The translations under genes and the position numbers were made by a program. Below the pieces are notes generated by a model. The model did not search any database, was not told the origin of the DNA, and saw only the letters and a list, made by a program, of their open reading frames with translations. Shown piece by piece: positions 16,641 through 25,519 of a DNA stretch of 64,000 nt; positions within the stretch are counted from its first letter, which is position 1, and each line of letters begins with the position of its first letter. The stretch covers positions 310,001 to 374,000 of the forward strand of contig OZ244903.1 of NCBI GenBank assembly GCA_965221625.1, read 5' to 3'. Origin of the DNA: Bin127 sp965221625 (GTDB lineage Bacteria > Chloroflexota > Dehalococcoidia > Lucifugimonadales > Lucifugimonadaceae).

Positions 16641-17993
16641 CTACCCGCTGGTTGGCATGTCGACGGCAACCGTCGCCCAACCGAAATTCGTGCCGCGCAG
16701 TCCGCGTCCGGATAGTGGCGAGTAGAACTCGCGGAAATCGCGGCTTGCCATCTCTCGTGATTTGCCTTCGACGTGCGATGCCGCTTCAGCCAATCCGTGT
16801 TGCCGCAATCCCCGTGCCAGCAGCCAGTTCAAGTTGAGGCAGACGGGGCCACGCCATATCGTCGATTCGCCTTCGGCATCGAATGTCGGTTCGCTGACCG
16901 CCACACTGGGCACCGGATACGGCGTCCAAAACTCATCGGGGTTCAGCAAATGCGCTTCGACAACTTCCGTGACCTTCGCCGGCGTTTGCTCGGGGATGAT
17001 CAACGGCATGATGGTGCCGATCGCAAGAGTGCGATCCGGTACGCGATTGTTGCTCCGGAGATAGAGCCACCGCATTTCGCCGTCGTCCCAGCACGCGTCG
17101 TTGAGCGATTGGGTGATCCGCCTGTGCATGTCCGAAGCGGTTGCCGCATCATCGTCTCGGTCCATTGCTTCGGACATAATTGAGATCGCGTGCCAACCAT
17201 CAGCGTAGACCGCATTCACGAACGGATCGATCATCAAGAAACGGTTTCTAGTCCGTAGACGTCGATAGCTATGTCCTCGACCGAGAACGCCGTTGTGCCA
17301 ATCAAGCAGCCAGTTTCGCCACAACAGCGACGCTCGTCCTGGATCGGACAATCCCAACTCCGCGTCAAACGCCGGGCAGTTGTCTAAGCCAGCTTCGTAC
17401 GGTGAGACGATCCAGATCAGGTCGTCGTTGCCATCCGTCCGTTCGTGCGCCAGCCATTGGTAGTATCGCTTGACCATCGGTAGCATCTCAACCAGAAACT
17501 CATAGTCGTCGGACGTCTCCCACACACTCAATAGTGCCTGTGCGAGCACTGGAGGTTGGATCATCCCGGTGTTGCGCCGTCGCCACTCGAAAGGGCGACT
17601 TTGGCCGGCAACCGCGCTCACGAGTGCCCCTGCGTGCCCCCAAAACGTGATGTGCCCAACGAAGCCGTCATCGCGTTGCGGCATTAACAAGGACCGCAGT
17701 TCCTGCTTCGCCATATCGACGTCGAGTTTAGAAAGGGCGATGGCGTGGAAGCACGAATCCCAGAACCATTGCCACGGGTACCGCCCCGGAGACGGCTTGG
17801 CGTAACCGTATCGGCGTTTGTAATACGGATCGAATCCAGTCCGCCAGCTGGCTCGCATTTGACCCAACGCGCGTGTTCTCAATGCGTCGGAAGATGCTGG
17901 TTCACGACTTCGAGACAACGAAACAATACCTAGAACACGCGATCGTGGACGCGGTCCCGACGCCACCGCAAGCGCAAAAAACCGAATTCGCAA
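16641..17993 (-). CDS. MGH1/GH63-like glycoside hydrolase
   Basis: This is an (alpha/alpha)6-barrel glycosidase of about 420-450 residues, similar to mannosylglycerate hydrolase and other GH63-related enzymes. The barrel motif PWQWFWDSCFHAIAL, the FVGHITFWGH segment, SPYEAGLDNCPAFD with probable catalytic Asp/Glu, and STIWRGPVCLNLNWLLARGL are visible. The start is unsure. The frame opens with TTG right after the preceding gene's stop (TGA then TTG), but GTG at 17966 or TTG at 17918 would trim a non-conserved N-terminus. It is probably co-transcribed with the aminotransferase. A role in compatible-solute or oligosaccharide turnover is inferred. Confidence 0.75.
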   Translation of the reverse strand: MRIRFFALAVASGPRPRSRVLGIVSLSRSREPASSDALRTRALGQMRASWRTGFDPYYKRRYGYAKPSPGRYPWQWFWDSCFHAIALSKLDVDMAKQELRSLLMPQRDDGFVGHITFWGHAGALVSAVAGQSRPFEWRRRNTGMIQPPVLAQALLSVWETSDDYEFLVEMLPMVKRYYQWLAHERTDGNDDLIWIVSPYEAGLDNCPAFDAELGLSDPGRASLLWRNWLLDWHNGVLGRGHSYRRLRTRNRFLMIDPFVNAVYADGWHAISIMSEAMDRDDDAATASDMHRRITQSLNDACWDDGEMRWLYLRSNNRVPDRTLAIGTIMPLIIPEQTPAKVTEVVEAHLLNPDEFWTPYPVPSVAVSEPTFDAEGESTIWRGPVCLNLNWLLARGLRQHGLAEAASHVEGKSREMASRDFREFYSPLSGRGLRGTNFGWATVAVDMPTSG

Positions 17994-19373
17994 TCAATCT
18001 AGGACTTCGGTGATCGCTTCGTCCACGATATCGCAGAAGTCGTCCATCTCCGTGGCTGAGATAGTTAACGGTGGCGAGAACGGGATGATGTACGCGGGCA
18101 CCCGGATCCAAACTCCGCGTTTTCGCAACGCTTCAGTCAGTATGCGATTGACCCCTTGTGAGGACGGGAAATGCTCCTTAGTCTCGCGATCCGCGACGAT
18201 TTCAATGCCTTGGACCAAGCCGATGCCGCGTACGTCGCCGATCGCTTGATGCTTCTCCTTCATCTCACTGAGTCGATCCGAAAGCTGCACGCCGCGTGCC
18301 TTGGCATTCTCGACGAGTCGTTCGCTGCGAATTATCTCGAGATTCTTCAGCGCAGCCGCGACGCCACCGGGATGGGTCGAGTAGGTGTACATGTGGCTCC
18401 ACGTCTTCTCAGGACCGCCAGCGAATGCGCCAGATATCTTGTCGTCCGTGATGCAACCACCCACCGGGAAGTAACCGCTAGTAATGCCTTTGGCGAAGGA
18501 CACAATATCTGGGATCACCCCGACCACGTCAGATCCGAACCATTCACCCAACCGTCCAAAACCTGTGATCACTTCGTCGAAGATAAGGAGGACGCCGTAG
18601 CGATCACATATCTCGCGGACCATCGGCCAGTAGTTGTCGGGTGGCACGACTCCGCCCATGGGTTGGGTAACCGGTTCACCAATCACGGCTGAAACAGAAT
18701 CGGGTCCCTCGCTGAGGATCGCATTCTCAATGGCTTTGGCGGAGCGTTCGCCACACTCCTCAGGTGTCGCCGAGTTGAATTCGCAGCGGTAGAAATGCGG
18801 TGCCGGCACGTGAACGGCGTGCGCAGGTTTGGGTTGGTAATCGGTGCGCGGGAAACCCGGGTGATCGCCGAGCCACATCGTTCCGTAAGTAGCCCCATGA
18901 TACGATCCGCGCCGCGAGATGACCTTGTACCTGCCTTTATCGCCCATCCTCGAGTGATATGCTTGCGCCAGTTTCAGTGCCGATTCGTTTGCCTCGGAAC
19001 CGCCGCCGCAGAAAAAGGTGCGCGAAAGGTCGCCAGGCGTGATGCGCGCCAACTCGGTTGCCAGCTCCACTGCCGCGGGCGTTACGCCTGCGTAAACGTT
19101 CATGCCGACTTCGGAAATCTGCTCATAGATGGCGCGCGCAACCTCCTCGCGACCATGCCCAATCTGGCGGAAATACATGCCGGAGATTCCGTCGATATAG
19201 CGATTGCCCTCTACGTCAAAAACGTAGATGCCTTCGCCGCGTTCTATGATGAGCGGACCGCCCTCTTCTGCCAGCATGGCGTGGTTGTTCATGCCGATGA
19301 ATAGGTGATCGAGTGCCTGCTGCCTCAACTCTGTAGGCGATGTTGACTTCGTTTCTGCTTGCATTAGGGTCAT
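17994..19373 (-). CDS. Class III PLP-dependent aminotransferase
   Basis: The product is an omega-amino-acid/pyruvate-type aminotransferase of fold type I. With the GTG at 19415 as residue 1, the cofactor residues are D280 in LLIFDEVITGFGR and the Schiff-base K309 in SFAKGITSGYFPVGG. The substrate-side segment ISGMYFRQIGHG and the phosphate-binding GGGSEANE are also present. I prefer the ATG at 19373, which gives 459 residues, because the extra 14 residues have no ribosome site. The downstream glycosidase starts immediately after the stop codon. The amino donor is unknown; beta-alanine, taurine or GABA analogues are typical for the family. Confidence 0.9.
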   Translation of the reverse strand: MTLMQAETKSTSPTELRQQALDHLFIGMNNHAMLAEEGGPLIIERGEGIYVFDVEGNRYIDGISGMYFRQIGHGREEVARAIYEQISEVGMNVYAGVTPAAVELATELARITPGDLSRTFFCGGGSEANESALKLAQAYHSRMGDKGRYKVISRRGSYHGATYGTMWLGDHPGFPRTDYQPKPAHAVHVPAPHFYRCEFNSATPEECGERSAKAIENAILSEGPDSVSAVIGEPVTQPMGGVVPPDNYWPMVREICDRYGVLLIFDEVITGFGRLGEWFGSDVVGVIPDIVSFAKGITSGYFPVGGCITDDKISGAFAGGPEKTWSHMYTYSTHPGGVAAALKNLEIIRSERLVENAKARGVQLSDRLSEMKEKHQAIGDVRGIGLVQGIEIVADRETKEHFPSSQGVNRILTEALRKRGVWIRVPAYIIPFSPPLTISATEMDDFCDIVDEAITEVLD

Positions 19374-19431
19374 GCTTCCGTCGGTTCGTGCTCGTTCAGC
19401 CACCACTTCAACCACATCTACAATCTATCGC

Positions 19432-19671
19432 ATGAGACGATGGGTCAAAGTCGGCACCACTCTCGGCTTTGCCGCCGGCGTCATCGTTTTCGCTGGATAC
19501 GTCGTCGCATCATGGTGGGTTTGTACCACCCTCCGCCAATGTCCTGGACACTGGTTCCCGTACCTGGTCATCTTTTGCATCGGTACCAGTATCTTCACGC
19601 TGATGGGTTTCGCCGCAGCGGCCGTACTCCGCGGTATGTATCAGATCACCCGCGTCGATACTGACGACTAG
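19432..19671 (+). CDS. Small two-TM membrane protein
   Basis: The product has 79 residues with two hydrophobic segments separated by WVCTTLRQCPGHWFP. The ATG at 19432 is chosen because it gives a basic N-terminus (MRRWVKVG) followed directly by a membrane segment. It is divergent from the aminotransferase and precedes lpdA by 73 bp. I recognise no family. Two Cys in the loop could form a disulfide. Confidence 0.55.
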   Translation: MRRWVKVGTTLGFAAGVIVFAGYVVASWWVCTTLRQCPGHWFPYLVIFCIGTSIFTLMGFAAAAVLRGMYQITRVDTDD

Positions 19672-19744
19672 CTCGGATTCGCCAAGATATAAACTCGAAT
19701 CTTGCGCTATAACTCCGTCCCCTGCTTCAAGGAATTAATCGGCG

Positions 19745-21175
19745 ATGTCCATGTCCAACTCTGATTCCTCCTTCGACCTGGTTGTGATCGGTGCAGGACC
19801 CGGGGGATACCACGCAGCAATCAGAGGTGCTCAACTCGGACTCAGCGTGGCAATCGTTGAGAAGGATGACGGCACGGGCATCGGTGGTTTGGGCGGCGTC
19901 TGCCTCAACTGGGGATGCATACCTTCAAAATCGCTGCTCAAGAACGCCGAGTTAGTGAACGAACTCAAACACGCCGACGAATGGGGCATTGAGTTCGACA
20001 ATCTCCGCGTCAACATAGCGAAAGCGGTGGATCGTTCGCGCCGCGTGTCCAACACGCTAACGCGTGGTATTGGGTACCTGATGCGCAAGAACAACATCAC
20101 AGTCATCAACGGCACCGCACGTTTGATGTCATCATCACGGGTCCAGATTGACGGTGATCGTTGGGTAACGGCACAGAACATCATCATCGCCACCGGTGCC
20201 CGTGCGCGGTCTTTGCCCGGACTCGAAATTGACGGGCAGTCGATAATCACCTCTCGAGAGGCACTCGAGTTGCGGGAAAAACCGGCATCAATCGCGATCG
20301 TAGGTGCTTCCGCCATCGGTTGTGAGTTCGCATACTACTTCAACGCATACGGGGTTGAGGTGATGCTCTTCGAACTGTTGCCTCGAATTGTGCCGAAGGA
20401 AGACGAAGAGGTGTCGGCGGAACTGGATCGTCAGTTCAGATCTCAAGGCATCAAGATTAGCGCAGGTGCTATGGTCAACGGCGTTGCCAAGAACCCGGAC
20501 GGCTCGCTGGACATCAACTACACGCAAGGCGAAGGGGGCGAAACCCAGACATTCGTGTGCGACAAGCTGTTGCTCGGCGTCGGCGTACAACCGAACTCCG
20601 ACGACATCGGACTCGACAACGTGGGCGTCGAAACGTACGGCCCGGGTTTCATTGAGATTGACGGGAATATGCGCACTAACGTTACAGGGGTCTACGCTGT
20701 GGGCGACGTTACAGGCAAACTGCCGTTGGCACACGTCGCGTTCGATCAAGGGATTGTCGCCGCCGAAACCGCCGCTGGGCACGAACCTGAACCGATTGAG
20801 GACTATCTTGCGATGCCGCGCTGCACTTACTGTCATCCGCAGATTGCATCGGTAGGCATAACCGAGGGCGAGGCGAAGGAGCAAGGCATCGACTACAGCG
20901 TCGGCAAGGTGCCCTTCCAAGTAGCCGGCAAATCAGTCGCCGTTGGTGATCCAAGTGGTTTCGCCAAGATTATCGTCGACAATGACACCGGCGAGGTTGT
21001 GGGTGCTCACATCATCGGCAAGGACGCCACGGAGCTCATCACGGAAGTTGGGATGCTGAGGTACCTAGAAGGCACGAGTCACGAACTGCACCGCTTAACT
21101 CACTCGCATCCAACGATGTCCGAGGTCGTCAAGGAAGCAGCCGCCGCCGTAACCGGTGAAGCCATCCATTTCTAG
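19745..21175 (+). CDS. lpdA: Dihydrolipoyl dehydrogenase
   Basis: This 476-residue flavoenzyme (E3) reoxidises lipoamide in 2-oxo acid dehydrogenase or glycine cleavage complexes. The FAD site VVIGAGPGGYHAAIRGAQ is at the N-terminus, the redox disulfide C53/C58 is in GGVCLNWGCIPSK, the NAD domain follows, and the catalytic pair H455/E460 is in HSHPTMSE. It is complete and of normal length. No E1 or E2 genes are adjacent. Confidence 0.96.
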   Translation: MSMSNSDSSFDLVVIGAGPGGYHAAIRGAQLGLSVAIVEKDDGTGIGGLGGVCLNWGCIPSKSLLKNAELVNELKHADEWGIEFDNLRVNIAKAVDRSRRVSNTLTRGIGYLMRKNNITVINGTARLMSSSRVQIDGDRWVTAQNIIIATGARARSLPGLEIDGQSIITSREALELREKPASIAIVGASAIGCEFAYYFNAYGVEVMLFELLPRIVPKEDEEVSAELDRQFRSQGIKISAGAMVNGVAKNPDGSLDINYTQGEGGETQTFVCDKLLLGVGVQPNSDDIGLDNVGVETYGPGFIEIDGNMRTNVTGVYAVGDVTGKLPLAHVAFDQGIVAAETAAGHEPEPIEDYLAMPRCTYCHPQIASVGITEGEAKEQGIDYSVGKVPFQVAGKSVAVGDPSGFAKIIVDNDTGEVVGAHIIGKDATELITEVGMLRYLEGTSHELHRLTHSHPTMSEVVKEAAAAVTGEAIHF

Positions 21176-21344
21176 AGCTGTCGCACTCACCACCTGACTC
21201 CCAATGGATCTCGGTACGACTTCGGGAGGTGGTTCAGCGCGGAAGTTCAGCCTGCGAATCTTGCAGCAACGTCGCAGCTTATGCAGTCCGCCGCGCGTTG
21301 TATATTGGCATTGCGATACCTAGAGAGGAAGGCGGATTAGACCA

Positions 21345-22520
21345 TTGGCAACTCAACCGCGTGTCGGATTGGTGGGCGTCGGTCAGCGAGGACTCAACCA
21401 TCTTCAGCAGTTAGTACGACTGCAAAGAGAGGAGATTGGAACGCTGTCGGCTTTGGGGGATCCGTTCGCTGACAACCTCGACGCGGCGAAGATCAAGCAT
21501 TACGAGCCGGATTACGATGAACGCGGCGTGCAACTTTTCTCCAGTGCCGACGAAATGATCGAGAGCGGATCGGTCGACGTCATCTGGTTCGCCATTCCAC
21601 CCAATCAACATCGCGGGGAAATCGAACGTGCATCAGCGGCCGGCTTCGCGGTGTTCGCCGAGAAACCGCAGACGCTATACTTCGACGAAGCACTGTCCCA
21701 AGCCGAAGCCATCGACGCCGCCGGCATCCCGAACACGGTCGGCTTTCAGATGCGCTTCCATCCCGCATACAAAGCAATACGCGACCATCTCTCCGACAAG
21801 TGGACGGCGGCGATGATGATGGTGGCTGAAGGTCCAGTTGAGGGCCACGGCGTAAAGCACACGCACACCGAGGAGCAAGGCGGGCCAGTAAACCGCATCT
21901 GGACCGCTAACCGCGCTTGGTCCGGCACATCGATGGTTGAAGCCGGCATTCACCAAACGGACATTATGCGCTACTGGTCGGACGATGACGTCGAGTGGGT
22001 GCGGGCTTCATACGTGGAACGTCCTCAGGAACTTTGGGAGACGGAGGGCGACAACCCGATCTATTACAACGTCACTTACGGCTTCAAGAAAGGTGCCATT
22101 GGCACTCTCGTGTTCACCAAACCGGCGCGCTCATACTACAGTGGCCGTTTCGACTGCATTATCTGGGAACACGGCACCATCAAGTTCGAAGACGGCGACA
22201 CCGTAGACTACCATTACTCCGGCGATGACTGGTCACCGGCATTGCGGCCCAGCCTTGACGCTACGCGTCGCGTAATCTGCGCCGACCTTGGGTTCGATGG
22301 CATGGCGGGCGACAACACGTATCAGCTAGCCAAGACTTTCCTTGAGTCGATTATTGATGACGACGCGAGCAAAACCCGCAACAGCTATCGTTCGTCGTTG
22401 AACTCGTTAGCCGCCGTGCTTGCCGCCAACACATCGCATTCGTTGGGCGGGGAGAAGGTCGATATCGAAGAGTTCATGTACGGCGACCGATACGCCAGTG
22501 CCCGGAAACGCCCGGACTAA
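21345..22520 (+). CDS. Gfo/Idh/MocA family oxidoreductase
   Basis: The 391-residue NAD(P)-dependent oxidoreductase has an N-terminal Rossmann domain (VGLVGVGQRGLNHL), EKPQTL at the sugar-binding edge and an alpha/beta C-terminal domain. The start is TTG at 21345, preceded by AGAGAGGAAGG about 10 nt upstream. It converges on the PLP deaminase gene, 7 bp away. Substrates of this family are sugars, inositols or sugar acids; none can be named here. The 169-bp spacer before it has no further gene. Confidence 0.86.
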   Translation: MATQPRVGLVGVGQRGLNHLQQLVRLQREEIGTLSALGDPFADNLDAAKIKHYEPDYDERGVQLFSSADEMIESGSVDVIWFAIPPNQHRGEIERASAAGFAVFAEKPQTLYFDEALSQAEAIDAAGIPNTVGFQMRFHPAYKAIRDHLSDKWTAAMMMVAEGPVEGHGVKHTHTEEQGGPVNRIWTANRAWSGTSMVEAGIHQTDIMRYWSDDDVEWVRASYVERPQELWETEGDNPIYYNVTYGFKKGAIGTLVFTKPARSYYSGRFDCIIWEHGTIKFEDGDTVDYHYSGDDWSPALRPSLDATRRVICADLGFDGMAGDNTYQLAKTFLESIIDDDASKTRNSYRSSLNSLAAVLAANTSHSLGGEKVDIEEFMYGDRYASARKRPD

Positions 22521-22527
22521 CTCGGAA

Positions 22528-23571
22528 TCAAGGCTGCCAATCCCAGAGCTTGTCGGCAAACGCGAAGGTTTGCGGCAATCCCCCTGAGTGGATGAACACC
22601 ACCGGAACCTCGGGGTCAAGACTTTGCGCCCGTATCTCGCCGATCAAAGAAGACATCGACTTGCCGGTGTAATTCGGATCCAACATGATCCCTTCCGTCC
22701 TGGCGACAAGATGCATCGCTTCAATGACGCCGTCGTGGGGCACTCCGTACTCGGGTCCTGCGTAACCAGTCAACACTGTTAGGTCGCCCGGCTCCAAAGC
22801 CGCCTCCAATCCCAACATCTCCGCCACGCGTTGCGTGCGGTCGACGTAGGTCGACTCGTAACCGGCAGGATCGGTTGGGGAGTATGCAGTCGCAGTCGCC
22901 TGCCAATCAAGGCCAGTGTTCTTGGCAAAGAGTCGCAGACCGGCGATTGAGCGCCCGACCAAACCCCACATTCGCATCGGGGCGTTGCTCACCTCGAAGT
23001 CTGACGCCTTTTCGTCGATCTCGGCACCCGTCTCCAAGAAACCAATGATCCCGGCGATATCCGAGAAATCGTCGTCCGACAAAATCATCGCGTTTGCGCC
23101 TGCAGCAGTTTCTTCGGCCACCAAACCGTCGGCAACCCGCCGCGAGTACTCGCCCGGAACGCGGTGAATTTCAGCCCCAACCAGCTTGCCGATGAGCAGA
23201 TTGCCGACAACCGGCGCGTCCACCATATCGACAGCAACCAGGTGACATTTGAGCCCGAGTTTTGCACAGGAAGCGGCGACGAACCGTGCCTGATTGGAGT
23301 GATAGTGATTGATGTTAACGACGGTGTCAATACCGCATTCCAAGAAGTGCGCGAAGAGAAACTCCATGTGCCGCGCTTTGTTGCCGCCGAAAGCGAACCC
23401 GGTCGCATCGTCTCGCTTGATGAAAATCTGAGGAACGCCATCAACGCCTTCGTCAATCGAATCTGCTAATGCCCTCCTAAGCCGCGGCAGTTCCTCAAAC
23501 GGCGTTCCCTTGCGCGCCAAACTCACGCGGGGTAGTTCGTCAATGCGTTCCGCTATCGTTGTGTAGTCCAT
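22528..23571 (-). CDS. PLP-dependent deaminase, D-cysteine desulfhydrase/ACC deaminase family
   Basis: This 347-residue fold-type II PLP enzyme has the conserved IKRDDATGFAFGGNKARHMEFL, where K65 is the cofactor lysine. NINHYHSNQARFVAASCAKLGL and a C-terminal VFIHSGGLPQTFAF phosphate-binding loop are also present. Members deaminate D-cysteine, 1-aminocyclopropane-1-carboxylate or L-cysteate; sequence alone does not separate these. An epimerase gene lies 18 bp upstream on the same strand, so the two form an operon. Confidence 0.87.
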   Translation of the reverse strand: MDYTTIAERIDELPRVSLARKGTPFEELPRLRRALADSIDEGVDGVPQIFIKRDDATGFAFGGNKARHMEFLFAHFLECGIDTVVNINHYHSNQARFVAASCAKLGLKCHLVAVDMVDAPVVGNLLIGKLVGAEIHRVPGEYSRRVADGLVAEETAAGANAMILSDDDFSDIAGIIGFLETGAEIDEKASDFEVSNAPMRMWGLVGRSIAGLRLFAKNTGLDWQATATAYSPTDPAGYESTYVDRTQRVAEMLGLEAALEPGDLTVLTGYAGPEYGVPHDGVIEAMHLVARTEGIMLDPNYTGKSMSSLIGEIRAQSLDPEVPVVFIHSGGLPQTFAFADKLWDWQP

Positions 23572-23589
23572 GGTTGCTCCGGCGGAGAA

Positions 23590-24339
23590 TCACCAGCTGG
23601 CACCGTCTTGAGGTTCGTAACCAACCAGATCGCGCGTGTGAGTCAAGCTGCGGAATCGGGTGCGATTGTCGGACACTCCGTAGACGATTCCATAGCGGAC
23701 GTTTTCCGGTACTTCAACACAACGCTGCACAATCTGGGCAGCATCCCGGTGGCTTAGGTAGACTGCCGCGTTGCGTGGGCTGTCCGGTCGGTCTTCCTCG
23801 TTGACTCGACCCAATCGTATGCACATGACCGAGATGCCGTGCGTCTCGGAGTAGTAACGCCCCATCGCCTCGCCTGCCAACTTGGCGACGCCGTACATGT
23901 TGCCGGGGCGAGGCTCTGAGTTGTGATCAATGCGCTGCGGCGGATCCGGGATGTCGGCATACCGAGCTTCGACCATCGACAGTATCGGCTCTTCGGCTTC
24001 GTAGCACACCTGCGTCGCCCCGGAACTGCCGAACACAATGCGCTGCACGCCAGCATCCTTTGCAGCTTCGAACACGTTGTAGCTGCCTTCTATGTTGACC
24101 GAAAGCTGCTCCGCATCGGACGGCCCAAGATACGCCGCCATGTGCACGACGCAATCGATGCCATCAAACGCCGGGCGAATCGCATCAAGATCGGTGATGC
24201 TTGCTTGTGTAGTCGGAACTCCGGGAACATCCTGACGGTTGAGTGCCGAAACCTCATACCCGAGGTCCGCCAGTGCTCTGCCTGCAACGCCGCCGATGAG
24301 ACCACTCATCCCAGTCACCAACACTCGTTTGATTGTCAT
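23590..24339 (-). CDS. NAD-dependent epimerase/dehydratase (extended SDR)
   Basis: This 249-residue short-chain dehydrogenase of the epimerase type has the nucleotide-binding VLVTGMSGLIGG, HMAAYLGPSD and the catalytic MYGVAKLAGE Tyr-x3-Lys. The start chosen is the third in-frame ATG (24339), which places the Rossmann strand 4 residues from the N-terminus as usual; two ATGs further upstream (24360, 24351) are alternatives. It is 18 bp upstream of the PLP deaminase. The sugar or nucleotide-sugar substrate is unknown. Confidence 0.85.
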   Translation of the reverse strand: MTIKRVLVTGMSGLIGGVAGRALADLGYEVSALNRQDVPGVPTTQASITDLDAIRPAFDGIDCVVHMAAYLGPSDAEQLSVNIEGSYNVFEAAKDAGVQRIVFGSSGATQVCYEAEEPILSMVEARYADIPDPPQRIDHNSEPRPGNMYGVAKLAGEAMGRYYSETHGISVMCIRLGRVNEEDRPDSPRNAAVYLSHRDAAQIVQRCVEVPENVRYGIVYGVSDNRTRFRSLTHTRDLVGYEPQDGASW

Positions 24340-24478
24340 GTCATCTTTCATGAAGCACATGATACGGGGAACCTGTCATCCCTGCGTTTCGCTGCAAATA
24401 TACTTGCAAGTTAGTCTCGAACCTAAGCAAAACCAACGTGAATCCGCCCTACACGTCATCGCATCGGAGCGTCCTCTG

Positions 24479-25495
24479 ATGCCGGAATCATCAGCAGATT
24501 CATCACCAGCCGGGGCGCGCGAACTCGAGATCGCGGCACTAGAGTCGCTCAACGAGGCGTCATCCGAATCTCAACTCGAAGAGTGGCGCATCGCCTACCT
24601 TGGACGGCGAGGTGAACTGACGCAACGGATGCGCTCGTTGGGAGACCTCCCGCCCGAACAACGCCGCGACGCCGGAGCCGCGTTAAATCTAGTGAAAGAC
24701 AATCTCACTAAGGCGTTTGAAGCCGCGACTGCAGCGGCAACCAATCCCGCAAAGCACGTCGACGCCACTGGATCCATTGATGTCACCATCCCCGGTCGTC
24801 GTCCCCGTTTGGGTGGTCTGCATCCAACCGAGATGATGATGCGCGAGATGCTCGAAGTCTTCAACGACATGGGATTCCAAACCGTTGAAGGTCCATTGGT
24901 CGAGCTCGAGAAGTACAACTTCGACATGTTGAACGTCCCGGCAGACCATCCGGCTCGGGACTTGCAGGATACCCTCTGGATTGATCGCAGTGCCGGAAAC
25001 GGTGTTCTGATGCGGACGCAAACGTCGCCCATGCAGGTGCGAACGATGGAGCGGCAAGACCCGCCAGTGAGGATTGTCTCGCCTGGTCCTTGCTTCCGTC
25101 ACGAAGCGACTGATGCGACTCACGAGTGGCAATTCCATCAGATCGAGGGACTGTGCGTCGATGTGGGCGTTACGATGTCCGACCTTAAGGGTACGCTCCA
25201 CGAGTTCGCTCGTCGCATATTCGGACCGCAGAAGAAAATCCGCTTCAGATGCGACTACTTCCCGTTCGTCGAACCTGGTGTTGACGTTTCGGTTGACTGG
25301 GGCGATGGTTGGTTGGAGATAATGGGCGCGGGCATGGTACATCCGAAAGTTCTTGAAGCTGTCGGCTACGACACCACGAAATTCACCGGTTTCGCATTCG
25401 GCACCGGGCCAGAGCGCGTGGCGATGCTGAAATACAACATCGAAGACATCCGACACTTCTTCTCCAACGATCTCCGTTTCTTAAGCCAGTTTTAG
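24479..25495 (+). CDS. pheS: Phenylalanyl-tRNA synthetase alpha subunit
   Basis: This is the catalytic subunit of the alpha2-beta2 PheRS, which charges tRNA-Phe. The 338-residue product has an N-terminal coiled coil (YLGRRGELTQRMRSL), GLHPTEMMMREMLEVF, motif 2 (SPGPCFRHEATDATHEWQFHQ) and motif 3 (GFAFGTGPERVAMLKY). The ATG at 24479 gives the normal length; the frame stays open further upstream but without conservation. pheT follows after 24 bp. I see no T-box leader in the 118-bp upstream spacer. Confidence 0.97.
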   Translation: MPESSADSSPAGARELEIAALESLNEASSESQLEEWRIAYLGRRGELTQRMRSLGDLPPEQRRDAGAALNLVKDNLTKAFEAATAAATNPAKHVDATGSIDVTIPGRRPRLGGLHPTEMMMREMLEVFNDMGFQTVEGPLVELEKYNFDMLNVPADHPARDLQDTLWIDRSAGNGVLMRTQTSPMQVRTMERQDPPVRIVSPGPCFRHEATDATHEWQFHQIEGLCVDVGVTMSDLKGTLHEFARRIFGPQKKIRFRCDYFPFVEPGVDVSVDWGDGWLEIMGAGMVHPKVLEAVGYDTTKFTGFAFGTGPERVAMLKYNIEDIRHFFSNDLRFLSQF

Positions 25496-25519
25496 AGCGT
25501 CGGCAACCGGATACCACCA

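Noticed and set aside
24361..24478. T-box or leader peptide before pheS
   Set aside because: I found no T-box consensus and no Phe-rich short frame in the 118-bp spacer.
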